Under the pieces are notes generated by a model, which saw only the letters and a program-made list of their open reading frames with translations, did not search any database and had not been told where the DNA came from. Below, piece by piece: positions 1 to 5,886 of a stretch of 10,769 nucleotides of DNA. The number at the start of each line of letters is the position of its first letter. Positions within the stretch are counted from its first letter, which is position 1. The stretch lies in contig DASSDH010000249.1 of the NCBI GenBank assembly GCA_035697245.1, positions 1 through 10,769 on the forward strand. Reading direction: 5' to 3'. Made by a program: the position numbers and the translations under genes. This DNA comes from JACVRX01 sp035697245. Its GTDB lineage: Bacteria > Actinomycetota > Actinomycetes > Jiangellales > Jiangellaceae.

Positions 1-33
1 CCTTCCGGTGCACGCGTGTACGAGGTTCGGCTC

Positions 34-477
34 ATGGGTAGCGAGTCGGCGGGTTTGGTTGTGGAGTTGGATGAGTCGGCGTGTTGGGGGTTGTTGCGGT
101 CGGCGGAGGTGGGCCGGTTGGCGGTGGTGGTGAATCATCGGACGGAGATTTTCCCGATCAATTTTGTGGTGGATCACGCCACGGTGGTGTTCCGGACCGC
201 GGCCGGGACGAAGCTGGACTGGGCCGCCGGTCGGGATGTGGCGTTCGAGGTGGACGGGTACGAGCCCGATAGTGGGGTGGCGTGGAGTGTGGTGGTCAAG
301 GGGCTGGCCCGGGAGGTGAAGGGGATGTATGAGGCGCTGGACGCCCTCGAGCTGCCCCTGTTTCCGTGGCACACCTCGGCCAAGCCGCACATCATCCGGA
401 TCGAGCCGGATCAGGTCACCGGCCGCCGGTTCAAGGTGGCGGATCGGCCGGCCCGGCACCCGGTGCACGAGGGATAA
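34..477 (+). CDS. Pyridoxamine 5'-phosphate oxidase (PPOX)-fold flavin/F420-binding protein
   Basis: This encodes about 147 residues with the split-barrel pattern of the small PPOX family. An N-terminal helix (LDESACWGLLRSAEVGRLAV) leads into strands with FPINFVVD and VVFRTAAGTKLDW, the usual cofactor-binding loop. A late PHIIRIEPDQVTGRRF strand is typical of family members that bind FMN or F420 and act as small oxidoreductases; the substrate cannot be read from sequence. The ATG at 34 is chosen because an ACGAGG ribosome-binding site at 20-25 lies 8 nt upstream; an in-frame GTG at 16 would add six residues but has no visible site. The stop lies 2 nt before the devR start, so the two genes are almost certainly co-translated. 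PPOX proteins are common members of actinobacterial DevR/DosR regulons, which fits the neighbour. Codons are unusually rich in GTG, TTG and GGG. Confidence 0.85.
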   Translation: MGSESAGLVVELDESACWGLLRSAEVGRLAVVVNHRTEIFPINFVVDHATVVFRTAAGTKLDWAAGRDVAFEVDGYEPDSGVAWSVVVKGLAREVKGMYEALDALELPLFPWHTSAKPHIIRIEPDQVTGRRFKVADRPARHPVHEG

Positions 478-479
478 CG

Positions 480-1148
480 ATGGATTCGGTGACCGGCGGC
501 GAGGAGGGCGGGCGCCCGATTCGGGTGTTCCTGCTCGATGACCACGAGGTGGTGCGGCGGGGTCTGCGCGAGCTGCTGGAGGACGAGCCGGACATCGAGG
601 TGGTCGGGGAGGCGGAGTCCGCGGCGTCCGCGCTGCGGCGGATCCCGGTCCTGTCGGTGGATGTTGCCGTGTTGGATGCCCGGTTGGGGGATGGCAGCGG
701 GATCGAGGTCTGCCGGGCCGTCCGCAGCCGGGACGACTCCATCCAGGTGATCATCCTGACCTCCTACGACGACGACGACGCGTTGTTCGCGGCCATCATG
801 GCCGGCGCCGCCGGCTATGTGCTCAAACAGATCCACGGCACCGACCTGGTCGACGGCATCCGCCGGGTCGCCGCCGGCCAATCCCTGCTCGACCCGGCGG
901 TGACCACCCGGGTGCTGCAACGAGTCCGCCACGGCACCGGCCCACCGGACGAACTGGCCGGGCTCACCGAGCAAGAACGCAACATCCTGGCCTGCATCGC
1001 CGACGGCATGACCAACCGGCAAATCGGGCAACACCTGTTCCTGGCCGAGAAAACCGTCAAAAACTACGTCTCCAGCCTGCTCGCCAAACTCGGCCTCCAA
1101 CGCCGCACCCAAGCCGCCGTCCTCGCCACCCGCCTCCACCACGACTAA
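480..1148 (+). CDS. devR: DevR/DosR-like NarL/LuxR-family response regulator
   Basis: This 222-residue regulator has an N-terminal receiver domain (about 14-130) and a C-terminal LuxR-type helix-turn-helix (about 160-218). Receiver landmarks are the acidic pair D20-D21, the predicted phospho-acceptor D66 in VLDARL, T94 in ILTS and K116 in VLKQ. The DNA-binding end (LTEQERNIL, MTNRQIG, FLAEKTVKNYVSSLLAKLG, RRTQAA) closely resembles mycobacterial DevR/DosR, which turns on dormancy genes under low oxygen, NO or CO. The ATG at 480 is chosen because GAGGG at 469-473 lies 6 nt upstream and it follows the preceding stop by 2 nt; the frame is open further upstream, but that part overlaps the PPOX gene. 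The partner kinase is probably the convergent devS-like gene. From about position 830 the coding strand switches from G/T-rich to C/A-rich, with many CAA and AAA codons. Confidence is high for family, somewhat lower for strict orthology. Confidence 0.9.
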   Translation: MDSVTGGEEGGRPIRVFLLDDHEVVRRGLRELLEDEPDIEVVGEAESAASALRRIPVLSVDVAVLDARLGDGSGIEVCRAVRSRDDSIQVIILTSYDDDDALFAAIMAGAAGYVLKQIHGTDLVDGIRRVAAGQSLLDPAVTTRVLQRVRHGTGPPDELAGLTEQERNILACIADGMTNRQIGQHLFLAEKTVKNYVSSLLAKLGLQRRTQAAVLATRLHHD

Positions 1149-1154
1149 CTCCAA

Positions 1155-2861
1155 CTACTGATCGCCAGGCACCGACCAACGCAGTCGCGTTCCGGTCGGC
1201 TGCCCGGAGACAGCCTCGAACTCTCCACCCAACGATTCGGCTCGATCGCGCAGGTTTCGCAAGCCGCTCTCGGTGACGTCGGCCGGGATGCCGCGGCCGT
1301 CGTCGGTCACTTCGAGCGTCACCGCCCGCCCCACCTCGAGGCGGACGTTGACCTGTGAGGCACCCGAATGCCGGCCGGCATTGGCCAGTGCTTCACGAAG
1401 CGTTGCCACCAGATGGGGGCGAACCGACTCGGGCACGGCGCGCTCCACCGGCCCCTCGACCGTCCACTGCGGCGCGAGCCCGAACGAACTCTCGGCTTCC
1501 TGCAAGACTGCGCGGAGTTCGGCGGTGAGCGTCTGCTCGCTGGAACGCTGATGGAGCTCGAAGATCGTCGAGCGAATCTCCCGGATGGTGGCGTCGAGGT
1601 CGTCGATGGCCGCCTGGACTCGGCTCTTCGCTTTGTCGTCGATCAGTCGCAAGGTCCCTTGCAGACGGAGCCCGGAGGCGTAGAGCCGCTGGATGACCAG
1701 ATCGTGCAGGTCGCGGGCGATCCGGTCGCGGTCCTCGAACACCGCCAGCTGGGCCTGAACCTCCTGCGCCCTGGCGCGCTCGAGGGCCAGCGCCGCCTGC
1801 GCGGCGAAGGTCCCGACCAGCTGAACATCCTCATCGAGATAACGCGCGTCCGTACCGGCCGCCACCCCGACGATCAGCACGCCGAGGGTGCCCTCGGCGG
1901 AGCCGAGCGGCGCGGCCGCCGCAGGGCCCAGGCGCAAGAGATCGCGCTCGATGTCGGTGAGGGAGTTGGCGCCGTCCGCGATGTCGTCGGCCACTGTCGG
2001 CTTGCCCGACCGGGCGACCTGACCGAGCAGGGATCCTTCCATCGGCAGCCGGGCGCTGCGCTGGAGCTCGCCGTCGGGGCTGCTCGCGGCAAGGACGAGC
2101 TCGTCGCCGTGGACGACGAAGATGGCCGCCAAGTCGGCGCCGGCAAGCTCTCGGGCTCGGTGCGCTACCAGCTCGAGAGACTCGTCGCGCTGGTTGTCGC
2201 CGAGGATCGCTTCGACCACCTCGGCCCCGCCTTCGAGCCACTGCTGCCGCTGCTGACCGCGTTCGTACAGACGGGCGTTCTCGATCGCCACCCCCGCGGC
2301 CGAGGCGAGTGCCATGACTACCTGTTCGTCCTCGTCGGTGAATTCCGCTCCACCAGCCTTCTCGGTGAGGTAGAGATTGCCGAAGACCTCGTCCCTGATG
2401 CGGAGCGGAACGCCCAGGAAGGTGTGCATCGTCGGGTGGTGCTCGGGGAATCCGTAGGCCCTGGGATCGGTGGCGATGTCGCCCAGCCGCACCGGGCGTG
2501 GATCCCGGATCAGCAGGCCGAGGATGCCGTGACCGTGCGGGATCGGCCCGATGGCGGCGCGCTCTTCTTCGGAAACCCCATGGGTGACGAACTGGGCGAG
2601 CGCGGTTCCGTCGCGGCGTAGCACCCCGAGCGCGCCGTATCGAGCGCTGACCAGTTCGCACGCGGCAACGACGATCCGGCTCAGGGTTCCTCGCAGGTCC
2701 AGGCCACTGCCAACGGCAACGACGGCGTCGAGGAGTGCCCGGATTCGGTCCCGACTCGCCTGGATCTGCTCGGTCCGGGTCATCAGCTCGCCGAGCAGGT
2801 CGTCGAGCCCGACTCGCGACAGTGGCGGCAGGATCGACGGCGACTCCGGCTCGGTCGGCAC
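1155..2861 (-). CDS. devS: DevS/DosT-like GAF-domain sensor histidine kinase
   Basis: This 568-residue cytoplasmic kinase has two tandem GAF domains (about 55-200 and 225-362) and a NarL-class kinase core. In GAF-A, the string PEHHPTMHTFLG followed by EVFGNLYLTEK puts H142 22 residues before Y164. From memory of the M. tuberculosis DevS heme-ligand histidine (149) and distal tyrosine (171), this is the same spacing, so a heme gas sensor is likely. The DHp motif RDRIARDLHDLVIQRLYASG carries the phosphoacceptor H386. The ATPase has an N-box (LREALANAGRHSGAS, N494), a G1 box (TDDGRGIP, 519-526) and a G2 box (GLRNLRDRAESLGG). No membrane segment is visible. The GTG start at 2861 has a good GGAGG site 5 nt upstream on the minus strand. 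The gene converges on devR with 6 bp between stops, unlike the co-directional mycobacterial operon. The partner is inferred to be the adjacent DevR. Confidence 0.9.
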   Translation of the reverse strand: MPTEPESPSILPPLSRVGLDDLLGELMTRTEQIQASRDRIRALLDAVVAVGSGLDLRGTLSRIVVAACELVSARYGALGVLRRDGTALAQFVTHGVSEEERAAIGPIPHGHGILGLLIRDPRPVRLGDIATDPRAYGFPEHHPTMHTFLGVPLRIRDEVFGNLYLTEKAGGAEFTDEDEQVVMALASAAGVAIENARLYERGQQRQQWLEGGAEVVEAILGDNQRDESLELVAHRARELAGADLAAIFVVHGDELVLAASSPDGELQRSARLPMEGSLLGQVARSGKPTVADDIADGANSLTDIERDLLRLGPAAAAPLGSAEGTLGVLIVGVAAGTDARYLDEDVQLVGTFAAQAALALERARAQEVQAQLAVFEDRDRIARDLHDLVIQRLYASGLRLQGTLRLIDDKAKSRVQAAIDDLDATIREIRSTIFELHQRSSEQTLTAELRAVLQEAESSFGLAPQWTVEGPVERAVPESVRPHLVATLREALANAGRHSGASQVNVRLEVGRAVTLEVTDDGRGIPADVTESGLRNLRDRAESLGGEFEAVSGQPTGTRLRWSVPGDQ

Positions 2862-2930
2862 TGTCCCCTCCAGATGACGGCGGCTTCTCTCAAACTGTCG
2901 GGTACCGCGCTGGTTCGCAAGGCCCCGATC

Positions 2931-2952
2931 CTCCGGTAATCACCGACCGGAG
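2931..2952. promoter_or_regulatory. Inverted repeat upstream of devS (possible operator or hairpin)
   Basis: CTCCGGT at 2931-2937 and ACCGGAG at 2946-2952 are perfect inverted arms around an 8-nt spacer. A second, shorter dyad (CGGT-AATC-ACCG, 2934-2945) overlaps it, giving three related half-sites. It lies 70-91 nt upstream of the devS-like GTG start. It does not match the published 20-bp DevR box (GGGACT/AGTCCC core), so the binding factor, if any, is unknown. The rest of the 248-bp gap between devS and the VOC gene holds only the terminator-like hairpin at 3066-3103; no promoter stands out clearly. Confidence 0.35.
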
Positions 2953-3065
2953 ATGGGCCGCCGCCTGATCCGCTCGGGCGGTCTCACCGCCTTCGTACAA
3001 CATCTCGCGAGTTGGCGGTGATGCGTCGTATCGCCAGGGCCGACGGGGGAGCATGCTGTGAGCAG

Positions 3066-3103
3066 CCGTGCCCCTCACTCTCCCCCGTGGGTGGGGGGCA
3101 CGG
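3066..3103 (-). terminator. Hairpin terminator after the VOC gene
   Basis: CCGTGCCCC (3066-3074) pairs perfectly with GGGGCACGG (3095-3103). The stem extends inward by six more pairs, two of them G-U, leaving an 8-nt loop (3081-3088). It begins 7 bp past the stop codon of the minus-strand VOC gene, where an intrinsic terminator would sit. No T-tract follows, which is common among actinobacterial terminators. Confidence 0.65.
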
Positions 3104-3109
3104 CCCCTG

Positions 3110-3469
3110 TCACTCCGGCCTGGGTGGCTGGTGTAGGCCGAAGCGTGATCCTTGGTTGTCGTTACAGAGCGTGAACCGGCCAAAGCGAGCGACAGAGTCT
3201 TCCTCACCTTCGACATCTGTGTCGTCGACCTCGCCGCCCAGCTCGCGAACCAGCGAAACTGCCGCGTCCATGTCGTCGACTTGGAAGAACACATAGGGCG
3301 ACGCACCCGCGTCGTCGCCATGGACACCACCGGGGACGTTCGGCGTCCTGATGACAAGTCCGCCACCTGGTCCCGGCTCCAAGCTCCAGCCGAACAGCGC
3401 CTGGTAGAACGCGCGGGCCTTTTCGACGTCGGCCACGCCCAGCTCGAAGAATGCTAGTTCACCAGCCAT
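3110..3469 (-). CDS. VOC (glyoxalase/bleomycin-resistance) family protein
   Basis: This 119-residue protein has the paired beta-alpha-beta-beta-beta modules of the vicinal oxygen chelate fold. The first module opens with FFELGVADVEKARAFYQALFGW (about 7-28). The second has YVFFQVDDMDAAVSLVRELGG (about 59-79) followed by FGRFTLCNDNQGSRFGLHQ (96-114). VOC proteins are small metal-dependent lyases, dioxygenases or binding proteins, and the substrate cannot be assigned here. The ATG at 3469 has AGGAGA 5 nt upstream (3475-3480). It lies 34 bp downstream of the zinc alcohol dehydrogenase on the same strand, so co-transcription is likely, ending at the hairpin at 3066-3103. Confidence 0.85.
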   Translation of the reverse strand: MAGELAFFELGVADVEKARAFYQALFGWSLEPGPGGGLVIRTPNVPGGVHGDDAGASPYVFFQVDDMDAAVSLVRELGGEVDDTDVEGEEDSVARFGRFTLCNDNQGSRFGLHQPPRPE

Positions 3470-3503
3470 CGACGTCTCCTATCGAGCGATCCTTCTCGGC
3501 ACG

Positions 3504-4520
3504 CTACCCGTGCGCGGCCGAACCAACGTGCAGCACGGCGGCTCCCGCGACCCGGTCGGCAGCGAGGTCGGCCAGCGCCTGGTCGGCGGCAGCGAATGCA
3601 TAGGGCGTGGTGGTCACGTGCACGTGATGCGTAGCAACGAAATCGAGGAACTCCCGCCCGTCGGCTCGGGTGTTCGCCGTGACGCTGCGGACCTGCCGCT
3701 CCCGGAACAAGTGCCGCTGGTAGTTCAGTTCGGGGATGTCGCTGAGATGGATGCCTGCAATGGCAAGCGTGCCACCGGCGTCGAGTGCCTCGAGGGCGAC
3801 GGGGACCAGGTCGCCGATCGGTGCAAACAGGATGGCAGCGTCCAACGGTTCGGGTGGTGAGTCGTACGCCTGGCCGGCCGAGGCGGCTCCTAGCGATAGC
3901 GCGAGCTCGCGTGCCCCGTCAGCCCGGGTGAGGACATGTACGGTCGCGCCCTCAGCAATCGCCACTTGGGTTGCCAGGTGAGCCGAGGCGCCGAAGCCGT
4001 ACACGCCTAGTCGACCACCGGGCAGCAACGCGGCCCGCCGCAGTGCCCGATAGCCGATGATGCCGGCGCACAGGAGGGGAGCAAGCTCGTCGTCGGAGTA
4101 TCCGGTGGGCAGCGGATACGCGTAGTCCGCCGGCACAACGGCGTATTCGGCGTAGCCCCCATCGGCGTCCCAGCCGGTGTAGCGGGATGCCGGGCACAAG
4201 TTTTCCGCGCCCCGCTGGCAGTAGTGGCATCGACCGCAGGTCCAGCGCAGCCATGCGATGCCGACTCGCTGTCCGTACTCGAAGCCGACGACGTCGTCGG
4301 CCACCGCAACCACTTGGCCGACGACCTCGTGCCCGGGGACCGTGTCTGGTGACTTCGGTGCAAGATCGCCTTCGGCCAGGTGCAGGTCGGTTCGGCACAC
4401 GGCACATACCAGGACGCGTACCAGAATCTCGCCAAGGCTCAGCTGCGGCACCGGCAACGTTTTGCGCCGCAGGGGATGGCCGGTCGCGGGTCCTGGTTCA
4501 TGGACCACCCACGCAGCCAT
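3504..4520 (-). CDS. Zinc-dependent alcohol dehydrogenase (AdhA-like, MDR family)
   Basis: This 338-residue medium-chain dehydrogenase should oxidise alcohols or reduce aldehydes with NAD(P)(H). Catalytic zinc ligands are visible as C42 (AVCRTDLHLAEGD), H64-E65 (PGHEVVG) and C151 (LLCAGIIGYRAL). The structural zinc lobe is C95-C98-C101-C109 (CGRCHYCQRGAENLC). The nucleotide-binding turn is VYGFGASAHL at about 173-182. WLRWTCGRC, YTGWDADGGYAEY and ITANTR-type strings (SVTANTRADGRE) mark the AdhA-like subgroup. The ATG at 4520 (MAAWVVHEPG) matches the usual start of this family; an in-frame ATG at 4562 would add 14 residues, and the still longer reading frame runs into ppk2 and is not credible. 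No strong ribosome-binding site precedes either ATG. It is divergent from ppk2 and probably co-transcribed with the VOC gene. Related enzymes occur near DevR-controlled genes, but control by the local DevR is unproven. Confidence 0.9.
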   Translation of the reverse strand: MAAWVVHEPGPATGHPLRRKTLPVPQLSLGEILVRVLVCAVCRTDLHLAEGDLAPKSPDTVPGHEVVGQVVAVADDVVGFEYGQRVGIAWLRWTCGRCHYCQRGAENLCPASRYTGWDADGGYAEYAVVPADYAYPLPTGYSDDELAPLLCAGIIGYRALRRAALLPGGRLGVYGFGASAHLATQVAIAEGATVHVLTRADGARELALSLGAASAGQAYDSPPEPLDAAILFAPIGDLVPVALEALDAGGTLAIAGIHLSDIPELNYQRHLFRERQVRSVTANTRADGREFLDFVATHHVHVTTTPYAFAAADQALADLAADRVAGAAVLHVGSAAHG

Positions 4521-4593
4521 GTCGTCGGGAAAGTCTTGCCGCACCGGCACGGAACCCAGCATTGCACTGACGATTTCGGCTAGACGGCCTGGA

Positions 4594-4606
4594 TACGCTG
4601 ACCGTG
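4594..4606 (+). promoter_or_regulatory. Candidate leaderless promoter of ppk2
   Basis: TACGCT at 4594-4599 fits the actinobacterial TAnnnT -10 element and ends 6 nt before the GTG at 4606. That places the expected transcription start on the first base of the start codon. There is no Shine-Dalgarno sequence before this GTG, which agrees with leaderless translation. No convincing -35 element is visible. Confidence 0.45.
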
Positions 4607-5436
4607 TGGCGAAGGACAGCTCGAAGACCGATGTAAGGCAGCGGATGCCACGTAAGCCATACGAGAAAGAGCTGTTCCGCCTGCAAGCTGAACTGGTGAG
4701 CCTGCAGGAGTGGGTCCACACGGAAGGGGAGCGACTCGTCGTTGTATTCGAGGGACGGGACGCAGCCGGAAAAGGCAGCACCATCAAGCGGGTCGCCCAG
4801 TATCTCAACCCGCGGATTGCACGGATCGTGGCGCTTCCCGCCCCCACCGAAAGGCAGCGCGGCCAGTGGTATTTCCAGCGCTATGTCGAGCAGTTGCCGG
4901 GTGCGGGCGAGATCGTGCTCTTCGACCGAAGCTGGTACAACCGGGCCGGCGTGGAGCGGGTCATGGGCTTCTGCACTGACGCCGAGTATCGCCGGTTCTT
5001 GCACCAATGCCCGATATTCGAGCGCCTGATTGTCGAAGACGGGGTTCTGCTGCGGAAATACTGGTTCAGCGTGAGCGATGCCGAGCAGGAGCGGCGTTTC
5101 ATAGGCCGGCTCGAAGATCCGATGCGGCAGTGGAAGCTGTCCCCGATGGACCTCGAGTCCATCACTCGGTGGGAGGAGTTCTCCAAGGCGAAGGACGACA
5201 TGCTCGTCCACACCGACGTCCCTGAGGCGCCGTGGTTCATCGTCGAAAGCGAGGACAAGCGTCGAGCCCGCATCAACATGATCGCGCACCTGCTGTCGAC
5301 CATCGACTACAAGGACGTCAAGCGGCCAACGCTCCAGCTGCCGAAGCGGCCCAAGCCGAAGGGTTATCAGCGGCCACCTCGCACCCAGTTCACGTATGTG
5401 CCAGACCACGCCGAGCAGGTGCTGGCTGCTGGCTGA
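4606..5436 (+). CDS. ppk2: Polyphosphate kinase 2 (class I PPK2)
   Basis: This 276-residue single-domain P-loop kinase transfers phosphate between inorganic polyphosphate and nucleoside diphosphates. The Walker A motif is FEGRDAAGKGS (48-58). The Walker B/lid region is IVLFDRSWYNRAGVERVMGF (103-122). Other family signatures are LPAPTERQRGQWYFQRY (77-93), LLRKYWFSVSDAEQ (148-161), RQWKLSPMDLES (174-185) and PWFIVESEDKRRARINMIAHLL (209-230). It closely resembles mycobacterial Ppk2 and is of normal length. The GTG at 4606 is preferred because of the leaderless -10 spacing; the alternative ATG at 4645 has a TAAGG site 6 nt upstream and would give 263 residues with all motifs intact. The gene is divergent from the alcohol dehydrogenase, 85 bp away, and ends at a strong hairpin. 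PolyP metabolism fits a stress/dormancy setting. Confidence 0.93.
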   Translation: MAKDSSKTDVRQRMPRKPYEKELFRLQAELVSLQEWVHTEGERLVVVFEGRDAAGKGSTIKRVAQYLNPRIARIVALPAPTERQRGQWYFQRYVEQLPGAGEIVLFDRSWYNRAGVERVMGFCTDAEYRRFLHQCPIFERLIVEDGVLLRKYWFSVSDAEQERRFIGRLEDPMRQWKLSPMDLESITRWEEFSKAKDDMLVHTDVPEAPWFIVESEDKRRARINMIAHLLSTIDYKDVKRPTLQLPKRPKPKGYQRPPRTQFTYVPDHAEQVLAAG

Positions 5437-5490
5437 TTCGCCATTGTTGCGCCGGGGTGAAGACAGTCTCGGAAGAGTAATGGCCGGCTG

Positions 5491-5528
5491 GTGGCCGAAG
5501 GTCCCGGGGGGCTGGGACCCTCGGCCAC
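5491..5528. terminator. Bidirectional hairpin terminator between convergent genes
   Basis: Arms 5491-5505 and 5514-5528 form a 15-bp stem (GTGGCCGA...GTCCC with GGGAC...TCGGCCAC) with one A-C mismatch and an 8-nt loop. It sits between ppk2 (ends 5436, plus) and the small minus-strand gene ending at 5533, so it can stop transcription from both sides. There is no long T-tract. Confidence 0.75.
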
Positions 5529-5532
5529 GTAT

Positions 5533-5835
5533 TCAGCCGGTCTGTTGGTCGAGAAGTGACAGCAGCGAGTCAGCTGCCCGCTCGATGTCGGCGTAGTCGT
5601 TCTGGGCCGCTCGTTGTTTGGCGGCGATCAGCCCGCTGCGGTGGACCCGGCGAAAGTCCCCGTACGGAAAGCCGTACCGCTCCTTGGTCTCCTCGGCGGC
5701 CGTCGGATCGACGCCGAGATGCCATTCGCCGAATTCAGCCCACGTATGGTTCTCGAGAAACGTGTTCTCCTCGTCGGCGGACGGGTTCGCATCGGTCCAG
5801 GAACTGTCGAGGACGTACTGCGAACTCTCGATCAT
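5533..5835 (-). CDS. Conserved small protein of unknown function
   Basis: I do not recognise a characterised family. The 100-residue soluble product (from ATG 5835) is acidic at the N-terminus and mostly helical at the C-terminus. Its middle has SSWTDANPSADEENTFLENHTWAEFGEWHLG, and its second half FPYGDFRRVHRSGL, IAAKQRAAQNDYADIERAADSLLSLL. The pattern of a GDF-VHRSG turn followed by a helix beginning AAKQRA is one I associate with small uncharacterised actinobacterial proteins; no catalytic motif is evident. The ATG at 5835 has AAGG 7 nt upstream; an ATG at 5874 with an AGGGG site would add 13 basic residues and begin only 12 bp past the upstream stop. Either way it follows the NlpC/P60 gene and is probably translated from the same riboswitch-controlled mRNA. 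Confidence 0.7.
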   Translation of the reverse strand: MIESSQYVLDSSWTDANPSADEENTFLENHTWAEFGEWHLGVDPTAAEETKERYGFPYGDFRRVHRSGLIAAKQRAAQNDYADIERAADSLLSLLDQQTG

Positions 5836-5886
5836 GCTCTTGCCTTTGCGCCGACCGGCCTCGTTGAGCTGCATGCGGTGTGGCCC

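Noticed and set aside
411..1154. Long minus-strand open frame opposite devR
   Set aside because: Low-complexity translation without any family motif, in the mirror frame of a well-supported response regulator; typical high-GC shadow.
1368..2621. 417-codon plus-strand open frame opposite devS
   Set aside because: No domain signature; the minus strand shows complete GAF, DHp and ATPase motifs.
4521..4847. N-terminal extension of the alcohol dehydrogenase up to 4847
   Set aside because: The added residues are Ser/Arg-rich, match no dehydrogenase, and overlap the start of ppk2 on the other strand.
4498..5409. 303-codon minus-strand open frame opposite ppk2
   Set aside because: Antisense to a complete PPK2 with all catalytic motifs; nothing recognisable in the translation.
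5501..5519. GGTCCC...GGGACC as a DevR box
   Set aside because: The arms are part of a 15-bp terminator stem between convergent genes, and the AGTCCC/GGGACT core and spacing of the DevR box are absent.
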